Shown here one piece after another: positions 11,106 to 21,320 of a DNA stretch of 64,000 nucleotides. The DNA lies in the NCBI GenBank assembly GCA_903822825.1, contig CAIJQQ010000040.1, positions 17,627 to 81,626 on the forward strand. Direction: 5' to 3'. This DNA comes from an uncultured Burkholderiales bacterium (GTDB taxonomy: Bacteria > Pseudomonadota > Gammaproteobacteria > Burkholderiales > Burkholderiaceae_C). A program made the position numbers and the translations under genes. Position 1 is the first letter of the stretch, and every line of letters begins with the position of its first letter. The notes beneath the pieces are model-generated. The model saw only the letters and a list, made by a program, of their open reading frames with translations. It did not search any database and had not been told where the DNA came from.

Positions 11106-11558
11106 TTATCGCCCCATGCCTGTCGTGTCGAACAACTTGGGCGGGGGATTGGTTTTCAAGCTCTGGGCGTAGGCCAGTTGTTCGGGGTGGGCGCATTCGT
11201 CTGCCATTCGACGCCCTTTTTTCTGATCCATCAGCATCGACTTGTTGGCCAACTGCAGCCAGACCGCACCAGCTTTGGCGTCTTCCAATCGGATCGCCCC
11301 GGTACTGGTGACCACGGGCCGCATGCGGTAGCGAAAGCCTTTGCCTTGCAAATGAAAGTACCCCGGATGCGCCGCATCGGACTCCAATCGGATGCTGGTG
11401 CCCAGCTCACAGGCCAGTTGGCCTTGGTGAACACGCTGGGCAATGGCCAGCTCTTCGGCAGTCAATGCATCGTGAGGCATAACGAATTGGGCGGGGGCCT
11501 GTGCTGGGGCAAGCGTCGAACACAGGATCCACAAAACCAAGACAGTTGCTTTGAGCAT
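11106..11558 (-). CDS. Hypothetical protein with putative signal peptide
   Basis: MLKATVLVLWILCSTLAPAQAPAQ hydrophobic N-terminus; no family recognised. Confidence 0.5.
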   Translation of the reverse strand: MLKATVLVLWILCSTLAPAQAPAQFVMPHDALTAEELAIAQRVHQGQLACELGTSIRLESDAAHPGYFHLQGKGFRYRMRPVVTSTGAIRLEDAKAGAVWLQLANKSMLMDQKKGRRMADECAHPEQLAYAQSLKTNPPPKLFDTTGMGR

Positions 11559-11587
11559 AAGAGGCCTCAAGATGAGAGAGACCATCA

Positions 11588-12605
11588 TCATGAACCCTGC
11601 ACAGCCGCTTGACCAGCTGCAGCAAAAAAGAACTGAATGGCTGAAGGCAAAGTGCGACCGGTCTGATGCGCCCTCTCGAGCAACTGCCAGAAGAATCGGT
11701 AGCTGGCCCGGTCATGCAACTGCCCGGCGTGGCTGATCGGGGCCCAATCGGCCGCAATGGCGGCCAAAACGATTTCGCTGGCCTGATCGATCTGGGCTTC
11801 GTTCGGGGCCATGGCCTCCAAGATCGGGCGAATCTGGTCGGGATGGATGCTCCACATGCGGGTGTAACCCAGCTCGCGTGAGGCTCTGAGGGGCAGCCAT
11901 GCGCATCAATTCGGTGTTTTTGAACTCGGTGACCACGCAATGCGAAGGCACCTTGCCGTGGGCGTGGCAGGCGCTGGCAATGCCAAGCTTGGCGCGCAGC
12001 ACCAGCGGGTGAGTGAACTGCCCCTCGATGCCCATGCCGTCTGCAGGAATGGCGCCACCGTGCGCTGACACAAAGTCCATCAGACCAAAGCTGATCGACT
12101 GCACACGCGGGTGGGCGGCAATGTCAAAAGCGCGGTGCACGGCAGCGGGCGACTCGATCAGCACATGCAGTGGCAGATCAGTGGCACCGGCTTGTAGCAA
12201 GGCCGCTTGAGCGCGATCCACATCGGTCACGCTTTCGACCTTGGGCACCATGATGTGCGACAAACATTGACCTGCACGGCCTGCAATGAGCGCCATGTCG
12301 GCCTCAAAGCTGGGGTGGTCTACGGGGTGGACGCGCACGGCCACGCGGGCGTTGGGTCTGGCTGTGGTCGCGGTCAGCGCCAATTCGGTGACCAGTGCAG
12401 CGTGTTCGGTCTCGCCACCGACGGGTGCGCCGTCTTCGCAGTCGAGGGTGACGTCAAAGACGCAGGCACCGAACTCCTGCATCAATTCAGCTTGCAACTG
12501 CAAGCTTTTGCGCATCCTCGCTTCGACCCCGCTGTAATGGTCGCACACCGGCAGCTGAACGCGACCGGCTTGCGCTCCCAACAGGACGTCGCGAGGATGG
12601 CTCAC
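11588..12605 (-). pseudogene. HpcH/HpaI aldolase / CitE-like (citrate lyase beta-like) gene with an apparent 1-nt frameshift
   Basis: N-terminal frame VEARMRKSLQLQAEL...FDVTLDCEDGAP...FKNTELMRMAA; C-terminal frame LRASRELGYTRMWSIHPDQIRPILEAMAPNEAQIDQASEIV...; frames join at the GGGG run at 11890-11893. Confidence 0.8.
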
Positions 12606-12625
12606 TGAGTGTCTCTGAAAAGCAA

Positions 12626-13612
12626 TCAGATCAAGTGGGCCACGCCCGCTTGCTCGTCGGTCAGCTCCTTGAGGGTCTTGTCGATGCACCCCTGGCTGAA
12701 CGCGTCGATGTCCAGCCCTTCAACGACTTTGTACTCGCCGTTTTCGCAGGTGACGGGGAAACCAAACATGACGTCTTTGGGGATGCCGTACCAGCCTTGC
12801 GATGGGATGCCCATGGTGACCCACTTGCCCTTGGTGCCCAGGGCCCAATCGCGCATGTGGTCAATGGCTGCATTGGCGGCCGATGCGGCTGAAGACAATC
12901 CACGGGCTTCGATGATGGCTGCGCCGCGCTTGCCCACGGTGGGCAGAAACACGTTGGCGTTCCATTCCTGGTCGTTGATCATGGCCTTGACAGACTCGCC
13001 TTGGATGGTGGCAAACCGATAGTCGGCGTACATGGTGGGCGAGTGGTTGCCCCAGACGCACAATTTTTCGATGTCTGCGACGGCTTTGCCAGTCTTGGCG
13101 GCGATTTGCGAAGCAGCGCGATTGTGGTCCAGGCGCAGCATGGCGGTGAAGTTGCCGGGTTTGAGGTCTGGTGCAGACTTCATGGCAATGAAAGCATTGG
13201 TGTTGGCGGGGTTGCCCACAACCAGCACTTTGACGTCGCGAGAGGCCACAGCGTTGAGGGCCTTGCCCTGTGCAGTGAAGATCGCACCGTTGATGGCGAG
13301 CAACTCAGCGCGCTCCATGCCGGGGCCGCGTGGACGCGAGCCGACGAGCAATGCGTAGTCAACGTCTTTGAATGCGGTCATCGGATCGCCATGGGCCTGC
13401 ATTCCAACCAGCAAGGGGAAAGCGCAGTCTTCAAGTTCCATCATCACGCCCTTGAGCGCTTTTTGCGGGCCTTCAACCGGCACTTCCAGCAATTGCAGGA
13501 TAACGGGCTGGTCTTTGCCCAGCATTTCGCCCGAAGCGATGCGAAACAACAGTGCGTAACCAATTTGACCTGCTGCGCCAGTAACGGCAACGCGGACGGG
13601 CTTTTTGCTCAT
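12626..13612 (-). CDS. mdh: Malate dehydrogenase
   Basis: [43 protein letters not shown]. Confidence 0.97.
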   Translation of the reverse strand: MSKKPVRVAVTGAAGQIGYALLFRIASGEMLGKDQPVILQLLEVPVEGPQKALKGVMMELEDCAFPLLVGMQAHGDPMTAFKDVDYALLVGSRPRGPGMERAELLAINGAIFTAQGKALNAVASRDVKVLVVGNPANTNAFIAMKSAPDLKPGNFTAMLRLDHNRAASQIAAKTGKAVADIEKLCVWGNHSPTMYADYRFATIQGESVKAMINDQEWNANVFLPTVGKRGAAIIEARGLSSAASAANAAIDHMRDWALGTKGKWVTMGIPSQGWYGIPKDVMFGFPVTCENGEYKVVEGLDIDAFSQGCIDKTLKELTDEQAGVAHLI

Positions 13613-13690
13613 TGAAAACTCCAGAAGTGATAGATGGAAACAACCTCCTAGTGTACCTGCGAAAACCCTCGATCGTCAATTCGTCTTATG

Positions 13691-13702
13691 TCTTATATAA
13701 GA
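13691..13702. promoter_or_regulatory. Candidate operator: perfect palindrome TCTTATATAAGA between mdh and the divergent GntR gene
   Basis: 12-nt perfect dyad, preceded by direct repeat GTCTTATGTCTTAT, in the divergent intergenic region. Confidence 0.45.
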
Positions 13703-13753
13703 TATGATTACGCTCCTGAAACGACCCTGACCTGCGGGGTCTCATAAGCCCTC

Positions 13754-14536
13754 ATGAACAACTTAAACGCCATGCCAGACACCCCGTCAGGCGCCGAAAA
13801 TTTGGCCGCAACGCCCGCTTTCAGCCCTTTGTACCAACAGATCAAAGGGCTGATCCTTCAGAGCCTTCAATCGGGCGAGTGGAAACCGGGCGAATCCATA
13901 CCCAGCGAGATTGAGCTGGCCAGCCGCTTCAGGGTCAGTCAAGGCACTGTGCGCAAAGCCATCGACGAACTCGCCAGCGGCAACCTGCTGGTGCGCCGGC
14001 AAGGCAAGGGCACTTATGTGGCCACCCACGCTGAGCAGCACGTCCAGTACCGTTTCCTGAAACTGGCTCCAGACACAGGCGGCCTCGACAGCGAAGGTCC
14101 GGCCCAACGCGAAATCGTCGACTGCAAGCGCCTTCGAGCCACGGCCGACATTGCCCGCGCCTTGGCCCTGCGTTCGGGCGACCCGGTACTGCAAGTGCGC
14201 CGCGTGCTGTCTTTCGCTGGCGCCCCCACCATCCTGGAAGACCTTTGGTTGCCCGGCAACCCGTTCAAGGGCCTCACGGCCGAACGACTGTCGGTCTACC
14301 ATGGACCCATGTATGCCTTGTTTGAGACCGAGTTTGGTGTGCGCATGGTGCGGGCAGAAGAAAAAATCCGGGCTGTATTGCCCGACGCCACGCAACAAGA
14401 CCTGCTGCGTGTGCCGCTTGGCACCCCTTTGCTCAGCGTAGAGCGGGTGGCTTACACCTACAACGACACCCCCATGGAACTGCGCCGAGGCCTTTACCGA
14501 ACAGAAAATCACCATTACCGCAATGCTTTGAGTTGA
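13754..14536 (+). CDS. GntR family transcriptional regulator (HutC/UTRA type)
   Basis: WKPGESIPSEIELASRFRVSQGTVRKAIDELASGNLLVRRQGKGTYV wHTH; UTRA-like C-terminal domain. Confidence 0.9.
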   Translation: MNNLNAMPDTPSGAENLAATPAFSPLYQQIKGLILQSLQSGEWKPGESIPSEIELASRFRVSQGTVRKAIDELASGNLLVRRQGKGTYVATHAEQHVQYRFLKLAPDTGGLDSEGPAQREIVDCKRLRATADIARALALRSGDPVLQVRRVLSFAGAPTILEDLWLPGNPFKGLTAERLSVYHGPMYALFETEFGVRMVRAEEKIRAVLPDATQQDLLRVPLGTPLLSVERVAYTYNDTPMELRRGLYRTENHHYRNALS

Positions 14537-14656
14537 CGCAACAACACGCCGACTGAGGCTCTTCAAGCCACGCCCATGTCAGTTTGCTGCATTGCAATAG
14601 AATCCAACGGTTTTGAATGAAATGACGACAGCGTCACATCCTGAGAAAGTGCCAAC

Positions 14657-15088
14657 ATGACCGAATTAGCCAGAAAGCGGCCTGAATTCCGCAACATCAA
14701 TGCCCTCAAAGACTTGCCGTCTTACCGCTTGCCGGTCGCAGGTTGGGTGTCGATCCTGCACCGCGTGAGCGGTTTGTTGATGTTCTTCCTGATGCCTTTG
14801 ATCATCTGGTTGTTCGACCATTCGATCACCTCCGAGATCTCATTCGCCAAATTTTCTGCCGCGTTCAACGTCGGCATCGGGTTTGTGCCCGGATGGTTCA
14901 TGAAATTGGTGGTTTTGGCTTTGATCTGGGCTTACCTGCACCACTTCATTGCAGGTCTGCGCCATCTTTTCATGGACGCACGCCACGCCGTGACCAAGGA
15001 GTTCGGCAAGTCCTCAGCCATCGCCACCTTGGTGCTGAGCTTGGGCCTCACGGCGGCTCTCGGCGCCAAGCTTTTCGGTCTCTACTGA
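14657..15088 (+). CDS. sdhC: Succinate dehydrogenase cytochrome b556 subunit
   Basis: LPVAGWVSILHRVSGLLMFFLMPLIIWLF; first gene of the sdh cluster. Confidence 0.9.
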   Translation: MTELARKRPEFRNINALKDLPSYRLPVAGWVSILHRVSGLLMFFLMPLIIWLFDHSITSEISFAKFSAAFNVGIGFVPGWFMKLVVLALIWAYLHHFIAGLRHLFMDARHAVTKEFGKSSAIATLVLSLGLTAALGAKLFGLY

Positions 15089-15110
15089 TTTACCCAAAGG
15101 ATCAAAAACC

Positions 15111-15476
15111 ATGTCCGTCAATTACGGCTCCAAGCGCATCGTCACCGGTGCGGGTTATGGCTTTCGCGACTGGCTCGCCCAGCGCGTGACTGCGGCCCTC
15201 ATGGCCTTGTTCACGGCCATCTTGTTGGTTCAGGTGCTTTTCACTTCCGGCCCCATCGGCTACGAAGAATGGGCTGGTATTTTTGCCGGTCAATGCATGA
15301 AGTTCCTGACCTTCGTGGTCATCATCGCCCTGCTCTACCACGTGTGGGTTGGCATGCGCGACATCTGGATGGACTACGTCAAGCCCGTTGGCCTGCGCCT
15401 GGCTTTGCACGTTTTCACCATCGTCTGGCTGGTCGGCTGCGCTGGCTGGGCTGTTCAGGCCCTGTGGCGCCTGTGA
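15111..15476 (+). CDS. sdhD: Succinate dehydrogenase hydrophobic membrane anchor
   Basis: MSVNYGSKRIVTGAGYGFRDWLAQRVTAALMALFTAILL; YHVWVGMRDIWMDYVK. Confidence 0.9.
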   Translation: MSVNYGSKRIVTGAGYGFRDWLAQRVTAALMALFTAILLVQVLFTSGPIGYEEWAGIFAGQCMKFLTFVVIIALLYHVWVGMRDIWMDYVKPVGLRLALHVFTIVWLVGCAGWAVQALWRL

Positions 15477-15518
15477 TTCGTCTGCAACTGAGCTGATCCC
15501 ACACCCATATTGAAAATC

Positions 15519-17318
15519 ATGAGCTACACCAAAGAAAAAATCTCCAAACGCAAGTTTGATGTCGTGATCATCGGCGCGGGCGGCTCCGGCATGCGTGCCT
15601 CGCTGCAACTGGCACGCGCTGGCCTGAACGTGGCGGTGCTGTCCAAGGTGTTCCCCACCCGGTCACACACGGTGGCCGCGCAAGGGGGCATCGGCGCTTC
15701 CTTGGGCAACATGAACGAAGACAACTGGCATTACCACTTCTACGACACCGTCAAGGGCTCCGACTGGCTCGGCGACCAAGATGCGATCGAGTACATGTGC
15801 CGTGAAGCCCCCAAAGTCGTGTACGACTTGGAACACATGGGCATGCCTTTCGACCGCAACCCAGACGGCACCATTTACCAGCGCCCCTTCGGTGGCCACA
15901 CCGCCAATTACGGCGAAAAAGCCGTAGAGCGCGCTTGCGCTGCCGCTGACCGCACCGGTCATGCCATGCTGCACACCCTGTACCAACAAAACGTGGCCGC
16001 CAAGACCACGTTCTTTGTGGAGTGGATGGCGCTGGACTTGGTCCGCGACGCCGATGGCGACGTGGTCGGCGTGACGGCACTTGAGATGGAAACCGGCGAG
16101 CTGTATGTGCTCGAAGCCAAAACCACCATGCTGGCCACCGGTGGTGCAGGCCGTATATTTGCCGCTTCGACCAACGCGTTCATCAACACCGGAGACGGTT
16201 TGGGCATGGCAGCGCGCGCGGGCATCCCGCTCGAAGACATGGAATTTTGGCAATTCCACCCCACCGGCGTGGCCGGTGCTGGTGTATTGCTGACCGAAGG
16301 CTGCCGCGGCGAAGGCGCGATTTTGCGCAACAGCAATGGCGAACGCTTCATGGAGCGTTATGCCCCCGCCTACAAAGACTTGGCCCCACGCGACTATGTG
16401 TCTCGTTGCATGGACCAAGAGATCAAAGAAGGTCGCGGCTGCGGTCCCAACAAGGACTACATCAACCTCGACATGACCCACTTGGGCGCCGAGACCATCA
16501 TGAAGCGTTTGCCTTCGGTGTTCGAAATTGGCCACAACTTTGCCAACGTCGACATCACCAAAGAGCCGATCCCCGTGATCCCCACCATCCATTACCAAAT
16601 GGGCGGCATCCCCACCAACATCCATGGCCAAGTGGTCACACAAAACGCCAACAATGAAAGCGTGGTGGTCAACGGTTTGTACGCGGTGGGCGAATGCTCT
16701 TGCGTCTCGGTGCACGGCGCCAACCGCCTTGGCACCAACTCTTTGCTCGACTTGTTGGTGTTTGGCCGCGCAGCGGGCAACCACATTGTGGACTTCCACA
16801 GCCAAGTCAAAACCCACAAGCCCCTGCCTGAAAACGCCGCCGATTTGTCGCTGGAGCGCCTGAACCGCCTTGAAACCGTGGCCGACGGCGAATACGCCCA
16901 AGACGTGGCCAACGACATCCGAGATGCCATGCAGCAGCATGCCAGCGTGTTCCGCACGCAAACCATGATGGACGAAGGTGTGACCAAATTGGCTGAACTG
17001 CGTGAGCGAGTGGCCAAGATCGGTCTGAAGGACAAGTCCATGGTGTTCAACACGGCCCGCATTGAAGCCTTGGAAGTCGAAAACCTGATCGAAGCCGCGC
17101 AAGCCACCATCGTGTCAGCCGCTGCCCGCAAAGAGAGTCGAGGCGCCCATACGGTGAACGATTACGGCGACACCCCCGCACACCCCAACGGACGCAATGA
17201 CCAAGATTGGCACAAACACACGCTGTGGCACAAAGAGGGCAACCAGCTGACTTACAAGCCGGTGCAAATGAAGCCATTGACTGTTGACAGCATCCCCCTC
17301 CAGACCCGTACATTCTGA
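15519..17318 (+). CDS. sdhA: Succinate dehydrogenase flavoprotein subunit
   Basis: FDVVIIGAGGSGMRASLQLARAGLNVAVLSKVFPTRSHTVAAQGGIGASLGN. Confidence 0.97.
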   Translation: MSYTKEKISKRKFDVVIIGAGGSGMRASLQLARAGLNVAVLSKVFPTRSHTVAAQGGIGASLGNMNEDNWHYHFYDTVKGSDWLGDQDAIEYMCREAPKVVYDLEHMGMPFDRNPDGTIYQRPFGGHTANYGEKAVERACAAADRTGHAMLHTLYQQNVAAKTTFFVEWMALDLVRDADGDVVGVTALEMETGELYVLEAKTTMLATGGAGRIFAASTNAFINTGDGLGMAARAGIPLEDMEFWQFHPTGVAGAGVLLTEGCRGEGAILRNSNGERFMERYAPAYKDLAPRDYVSRCMDQEIKEGRGCGPNKDYINLDMTHLGAETIMKRLPSVFEIGHNFANVDITKEPIPVIPTIHYQMGGIPTNIHGQVVTQNANNESVVVNGLYAVGECSCVSVHGANRLGTNSLLDLLVFGRAAGNHIVDFHSQVKTHKPLPENAADLSLERLNRLETVADGEYAQDVANDIRDAMQQHASVFRTQTMMDEGVTKLAELRERVAKIGLKDKSMVFNTARIEALEVENLIEAAQATIVSAAARKESRGAHTVNDYGDTPAHPNGRNDQDWHKHTLWHKEGNQLTYKPVQMKPLTVDSIPLQTRTF

Positions 17319-17331
17319 TCAGGCGAACACC

Positions 17332-18036
17332 ATGACAAAACGCACGTTTCAAATCTACCGCTACAACCCTGATGTGGACGCCAAGCCTTACATGCAGACC
17401 ATCGAGGTCGAACTCGACGGCCATGAGCGCATGCTGCTCGATGCGTTGATGAAGCTCAAAGCGGTCGATCCGTCGATTTCATTCCGACGTTCGTGCCGCG
17501 AAGGTGTTTGCGGCTCGGACGCGATGAACATCAACGGCAAAAACGGTCTGGCCTGCTTGACCAACATGAACACCCTCAAAGGCACGATTGTGCTCAAACC
17601 GCTGCCAGGGCTGCCTGTGGTGCGCGATGTGATCGTGGACATGACGCAGTTCTTCAAGCAATACCATTCCATCAAACCTTACCTCGTCAACGACACCCAG
17701 CCGCCCGAGAAAGAGCGCCTGCAGTCGCCCGAAGAGCGCGAAGAGTTGAACGGCTTGTACGAATGCATCTTGTGCGCCAGCTGCTCTACCAGCTGCCCCT
17801 CTTTCTGGTGGAACCCCGACAAATTCGTGGGTCCAGCAGGTCTCTTGCAAGCCTACCGCTTCATTGCTGACAGCCGAGACCAGGACACCGCCGGTCGTCT
17901 GGACAACCTGGAAGACCCTTACCGCCTGTTCCGATGCCACACCATCATGAACTGCGTTGACGTGTGCCCCAAGGGTTTGAACCCCACCAAGGCCATCGGC
18001 AAGATCAAAGAAATGATGGTTCGCCGCGCGGTTTGA
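17332..18036 (+). CDS. sdhB: Succinate dehydrogenase iron-sulfur subunit
   Basis: CREGVCGSDAMNINGKNGLACLTN; CILCASCSTSCPSFWWN; CVDVCPKGLNP; ATG at 17332. Confidence 0.97.
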   Translation: MTKRTFQIYRYNPDVDAKPYMQTIEVELDGHERMLLDALMKLKAVDPSISFRRSCREGVCGSDAMNINGKNGLACLTNMNTLKGTIVLKPLPGLPVVRDVIVDMTQFFKQYHSIKPYLVNDTQPPEKERLQSPEEREELNGLYECILCASCSTSCPSFWWNPDKFVGPAGLLQAYRFIADSRDQDTAGRLDNLEDPYRLFRCHTIMNCVDVCPKGLNPTKAIGKIKEMMVRRAV

Positions 18037-18344
18037 TGACTCAAACAGCACTCCTCGAAGACGCGTCCTTGTTCGACGCTGACCGCCAAGCGCCCTTGAG
18101 CGAACGGTCCCTGAGCAAATTGCGCTGGCGCTGCCGCCGCGGTTTGCTCGAGAATGATTTGTTCATCAAACGTTTCTTCGATCGGTATGATTCCAGTTTG
18201 ACTGTTGGTCAGGCCAGGGGCATGTATGTGCTGATGGACCTGTCTGACAACGATTTATTGGACTTGCTGCTGCGCCGAAAGCAATTGCAACCGGAGATCA
18301 GCACCGAAGAGGTGCGTGAAGTCCTGGACCTTTTAATAAGCTGA
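18036..18344 (+). CDS. sdhE: Succinate dehydrogenase assembly factor SdhE
   Basis: [30 protein letters not shown] overlaps the sdhB stop. Confidence 0.85.
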   Translation: MTQTALLEDASLFDADRQAPLSERSLSKLRWRCRRGLLENDLFIKRFFDRYDSSLTVGQARGMYVLMDLSDNDLLDLLLRRKQLQPEISTEEVREVLDLLIS

Positions 18345-18385
18345 CCCCCAATGGGTCAAGTACGGATTTATTGAGGAAACCCACC

Positions 18386-19684
18386 ATGAAACTCGCCGAT
18401 AACAAAGCCACCCTGTCGTTCTCCAACGGCAGCCCCAGCATCGACATGCCTGTGTACGAGGGCAGCATCGGCCCTGACGTGATCGACATCCGCAAGCTGT
18501 ACGCACAAAGCGGCATGTTCACTTACGATCCGGGTTTCCTGTCTACGGCGTCGTGCCAGTCGGCCATCACCTACATCGACGGTGACAAGGGTGAGTTGCT
18601 CTACCGCGGCTACCCCATCGAACAACTGGCCAACAAAGCCGACTACCTCGACACTTGCTACTTGCTTTTGAACGGCGAACTGCCCGTTGGCCAGCAAAGC
18701 AAAGACTTCCACAGGCTGGTGAACCAGCACACCATGGTCAACGAGCAGATGCAGTTCTTTCTGCGCGGTTTCCGTCGTGACGCCCACCCCATGGCTGTCT
18801 TGACTGGTCTGATTGGTGCTTTGTCGGCCTTCTACCATGACAGCACCGACATCAACAACCCTGAGCACCGCCACATCGCAGCGATCCGCTTGATTGCCAA
18901 GATGCCCACCCTGGTGTCCATGGCCTACAAATACGGCGTAGGCCAACCCTTCATGTACCCGCAAAACAACCTGAGCTATTCGGGTAATTTTTTGCGCATG
19001 ATGTTTGGGGTTCCCTGCGAAGATTACGTGGTCAACCCCGTGCTTGAGCGCGCCATGGACCGCATCTTCACACTGCACGCAGACCACGAGCAAAACGCAT
19101 CGACATCGACCGTGCGTCTGTGCGGTTCGTCCGGCACCAACCCGTTTGCGGCCATCGCTGCAGGCGTGGCTTGCCTCTGGGGCCCTGCCCACGGCGGCGC
19201 CAACGAAGCTTGCCTGAACATGTTGGAGGACATCCAAAAAATGGGGGGCATCTCCAAGGTCGGTGAATTCATGGAAAAGGTCAAAGACAAGAACTCCGGC
19301 GTCAAGCTGATGGGCTTCGGTCACCGCGTCTACAAAAACTACGACCCACGCGCCAAGTTGATGCAAGAGACTTGCGACGAAGTGCTGAAAGAACTGGGCC
19401 TGGAAAACGACCCGCTGTTCAAACTGGCCAAAGCCTTGGAAAAAATCGCTCTCGAAGACGACTACTTTGTCAGCCGCAAGCTCTACCCCAATGTGGACTT
19501 CTACTCTGGCATCGTGCAACGCGCCATCGGCATTCCAGTGAACTTGTTCACAGGCATTTTTGCCCTGGCCCGCACTGTGGGCTGGATTGCCCAACTGAAC
19601 GAAATGATCAGCGACTCCGAGTACAAAATCGGACGCCCACGTCAGCTTTTCACTGGCTCCCCTCGCCGCAACGTGCAGCGCTGA
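18386..19684 (+). CDS. gltA: Citrate synthase
   Basis: [67 protein letters not shown]. Confidence 0.97.
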   Translation: MKLADNKATLSFSNGSPSIDMPVYEGSIGPDVIDIRKLYAQSGMFTYDPGFLSTASCQSAITYIDGDKGELLYRGYPIEQLANKADYLDTCYLLLNGELPVGQQSKDFHRLVNQHTMVNEQMQFFLRGFRRDAHPMAVLTGLIGALSAFYHDSTDINNPEHRHIAAIRLIAKMPTLVSMAYKYGVGQPFMYPQNNLSYSGNFLRMMFGVPCEDYVVNPVLERAMDRIFTLHADHEQNASTSTVRLCGSSGTNPFAAIAAGVACLWGPAHGGANEACLNMLEDIQKMGGISKVGEFMEKVKDKNSGVKLMGFGHRVYKNYDPRAKLMQETCDEVLKELGLENDPLFKLAKALEKIALEDDYFVSRKLYPNVDFYSGIVQRAIGIPVNLFTGIFALARTVGWIAQLNEMISDSEYKIGRPRQLFTGSPRRNVQR

Positions 19685-19706
19685 TCGGTTTTCAACCGAC
19701 CCTGAA

Positions 19707-19730
19707 AGCCCGCCTTGTGCGGGTTTTTTT
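19707..19730 (+). terminator. Rho-independent-like terminator after gltA
   Basis: agcccgc-cttgt-gcgggttttttt. Confidence 0.7.
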
Positions 19731-20962
19731 CATGCGTTACGCGCCATGCGCCGAACACGCCACAGCAGCCACAGAGCAATGCTGAGGTTGAGCGCATTCC
19801 ACAACACGCCGTTGATGAACGCCGCGTGGTAAGAGCCCGTCAGGTCAAACACCTTGCCCGACATCCAGCCACCCAGCGCCATACCCACCAGCGTGGCCAT
19901 GATGATGGCGCCAATGCGCGCACCCACCTCTGCCGCCGGGAAGTGCTCGCGCACGATGATGGCGTAAGACGGCACCAACCCGCCTTGGAACAAACCAAAC
20001 AGGGCCGAGATCACATACAAAGAAACCAAGCCGTCAAACGGCAGGAAGAGCAGCAGCGCCACGCCCTGCAGCACCGAGCCCATCAACAATGTTCGAAGGC
20101 CACCTATTCGGTCGCAAATCACGCCAGAAATCAGGCGACTGACGATGCCGCAGGCGAGCATGAGCGACAGCATTTCTGCGCCGCGCGCCGCGCCAAAACC
20201 CAAGTCTGCACAATAGGCCACGATGTGCACTTGCGGCATGGCCATGGCCACGCAGCAAGCAAGACCGGCCACACACAAGAGCGTTTGCGCCTTGCCCAAT
20301 GACAGGCCAAAGGGCTGCTGCGACTGCAAGGCCTGAGCGCTGCCTGCAACTTGTGCAGCCGTCTGCGGTGGGCGCTGACGCATCAAAAAACTGAGCAGCA
20401 CCATGCCCACGCCGCACACCACGCCCAGTACCATGTAGGTGGTGCGCCAACCGTGCGTCTCCACACCGCGCTGGGCAAGGGCAGGCCAGATGGTGCCTGC
20501 CACGTAGTTGCCGCTGGCGCACACCGCCACCGCAATACCGCGGTGCTTATTCCACCAGAGCGACGTATCCGCCACCAAAGGGCCAAAAGTCGATGAACTG
20601 CCCAACAGGCCCAGCAGCAAGGCATGCGCCGCAGCAAACCACCAAATGTTGGTGGACAAGCCCGCCAGAATGAAGCCCAAGGCTATGAACACACCGCCGA
20701 TCAGCGAGGTGATGTGCACCCCAGCGCGGTCGGCCAAACGCCCCATGAAGATACCCCCCAAGCCAAAGGCCAGCATCATCACCGTGTAAGGCATGGACGC
20801 ATCGGCGCGCGAGACACCGAACTCGGCCTGCACCGCAGGCAGCACCACCGCCACCACATACATGCAACTGCCCCCCAGCGTCATGATGCCCAGGGTGACC
20901 AGCAAACGCCAGGCGGCGTAGCGGGAATCGATGAGGTGTTCCGGGGCGGCTTGAGCTGTCAT
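19730..20962 (-). CDS. MFS transporter
   Basis: Multiple hydrophobic segments; FGLGGIFMGRLADRAG; start likely at MTAQAAPEH near 20962. Confidence 0.85.
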   Translation of the reverse strand: MTAQAAPEHLIDSRYAAWRLLVTLGIMTLGGSCMYVVAVVLPAVQAEFGVSRADASMPYTVMMLAFGLGGIFMGRLADRAGVHITSLIGGVFIALGFILAGLSTNIWWFAAAHALLLGLLGSSSTFGPLVADTSLWWNKHRGIAVAVCASGNYVAGTIWPALAQRGVETHGWRTTYMVLGVVCGVGMVLLSFLMRQRPPQTAAQVAGSAQALQSQQPFGLSLGKAQTLLCVAGLACCVAMAMPQVHIVAYCADLGFGAARGAEMLSLMLACGIVSRLISGVICDRIGGLRTLLMGSVLQGVALLLFLPFDGLVSLYVISALFGLFQGGLVPSYAIIVREHFPAAEVGARIGAIIMATLVGMALGGWMSGKVFDLTGSYHAAFINGVLWNALNLSIALWLLWRVRRMARNA

Positions 20963-21062
20963 GGGTTTCAGGGTAGCAGTCCCACCACAAGCCCACTGGC
21001 AAGTACGGGACAAGTGGCCTGTTTGGAATTATGATTTTGTTGAATTAACTGATAATTTCAAC

Positions 21063-21314
21063 ATGAAATCAATTTTTGTTTTTTCTTTGCTGGCTGCTCT
21101 GAGTACCCTGAGCTGGGCCCAAGAGGCCAGTTGCAACACAGCCGCTGCCGAAAAGAAGCTGGCAGGCGGGGCCAAAAATGCTTTCCTCAAGAAGTGCGAG
21201 AAAGACGCCGCAGCCCAATGCGAAGCGGCTGCCGCTGAACGCAAGCTGGCAGGCGCTGCCAAGAACAGCCACATCAAAAAGTGCATGAAAGAAGCAGTCG
21301 GCGAAGCCAGCTGA
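21063..21314 (+). CDS. PsiF-repeat-like small exported protein
   Basis: Signal peptide MKSIFVFSLLAALSTLSWAQ, then two repeats CNTAAAEKKLAGGAKNAFLKKCEKDA and CEAAAAERKLAGAAKNSHIKKCMKEA. Confidence 0.75.
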   Translation: MKSIFVFSLLAALSTLSWAQEASCNTAAAEKKLAGGAKNAFLKKCEKDAAAQCEAAAAERKLAGAAKNSHIKKCMKEAVGEAS

Positions 21315-21320
21315 AACGCC

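Noticed and set aside
15663-17102. 479-aa minus-strand ORF
   Set aside because: Antisense to sdhA; shadow ORF.
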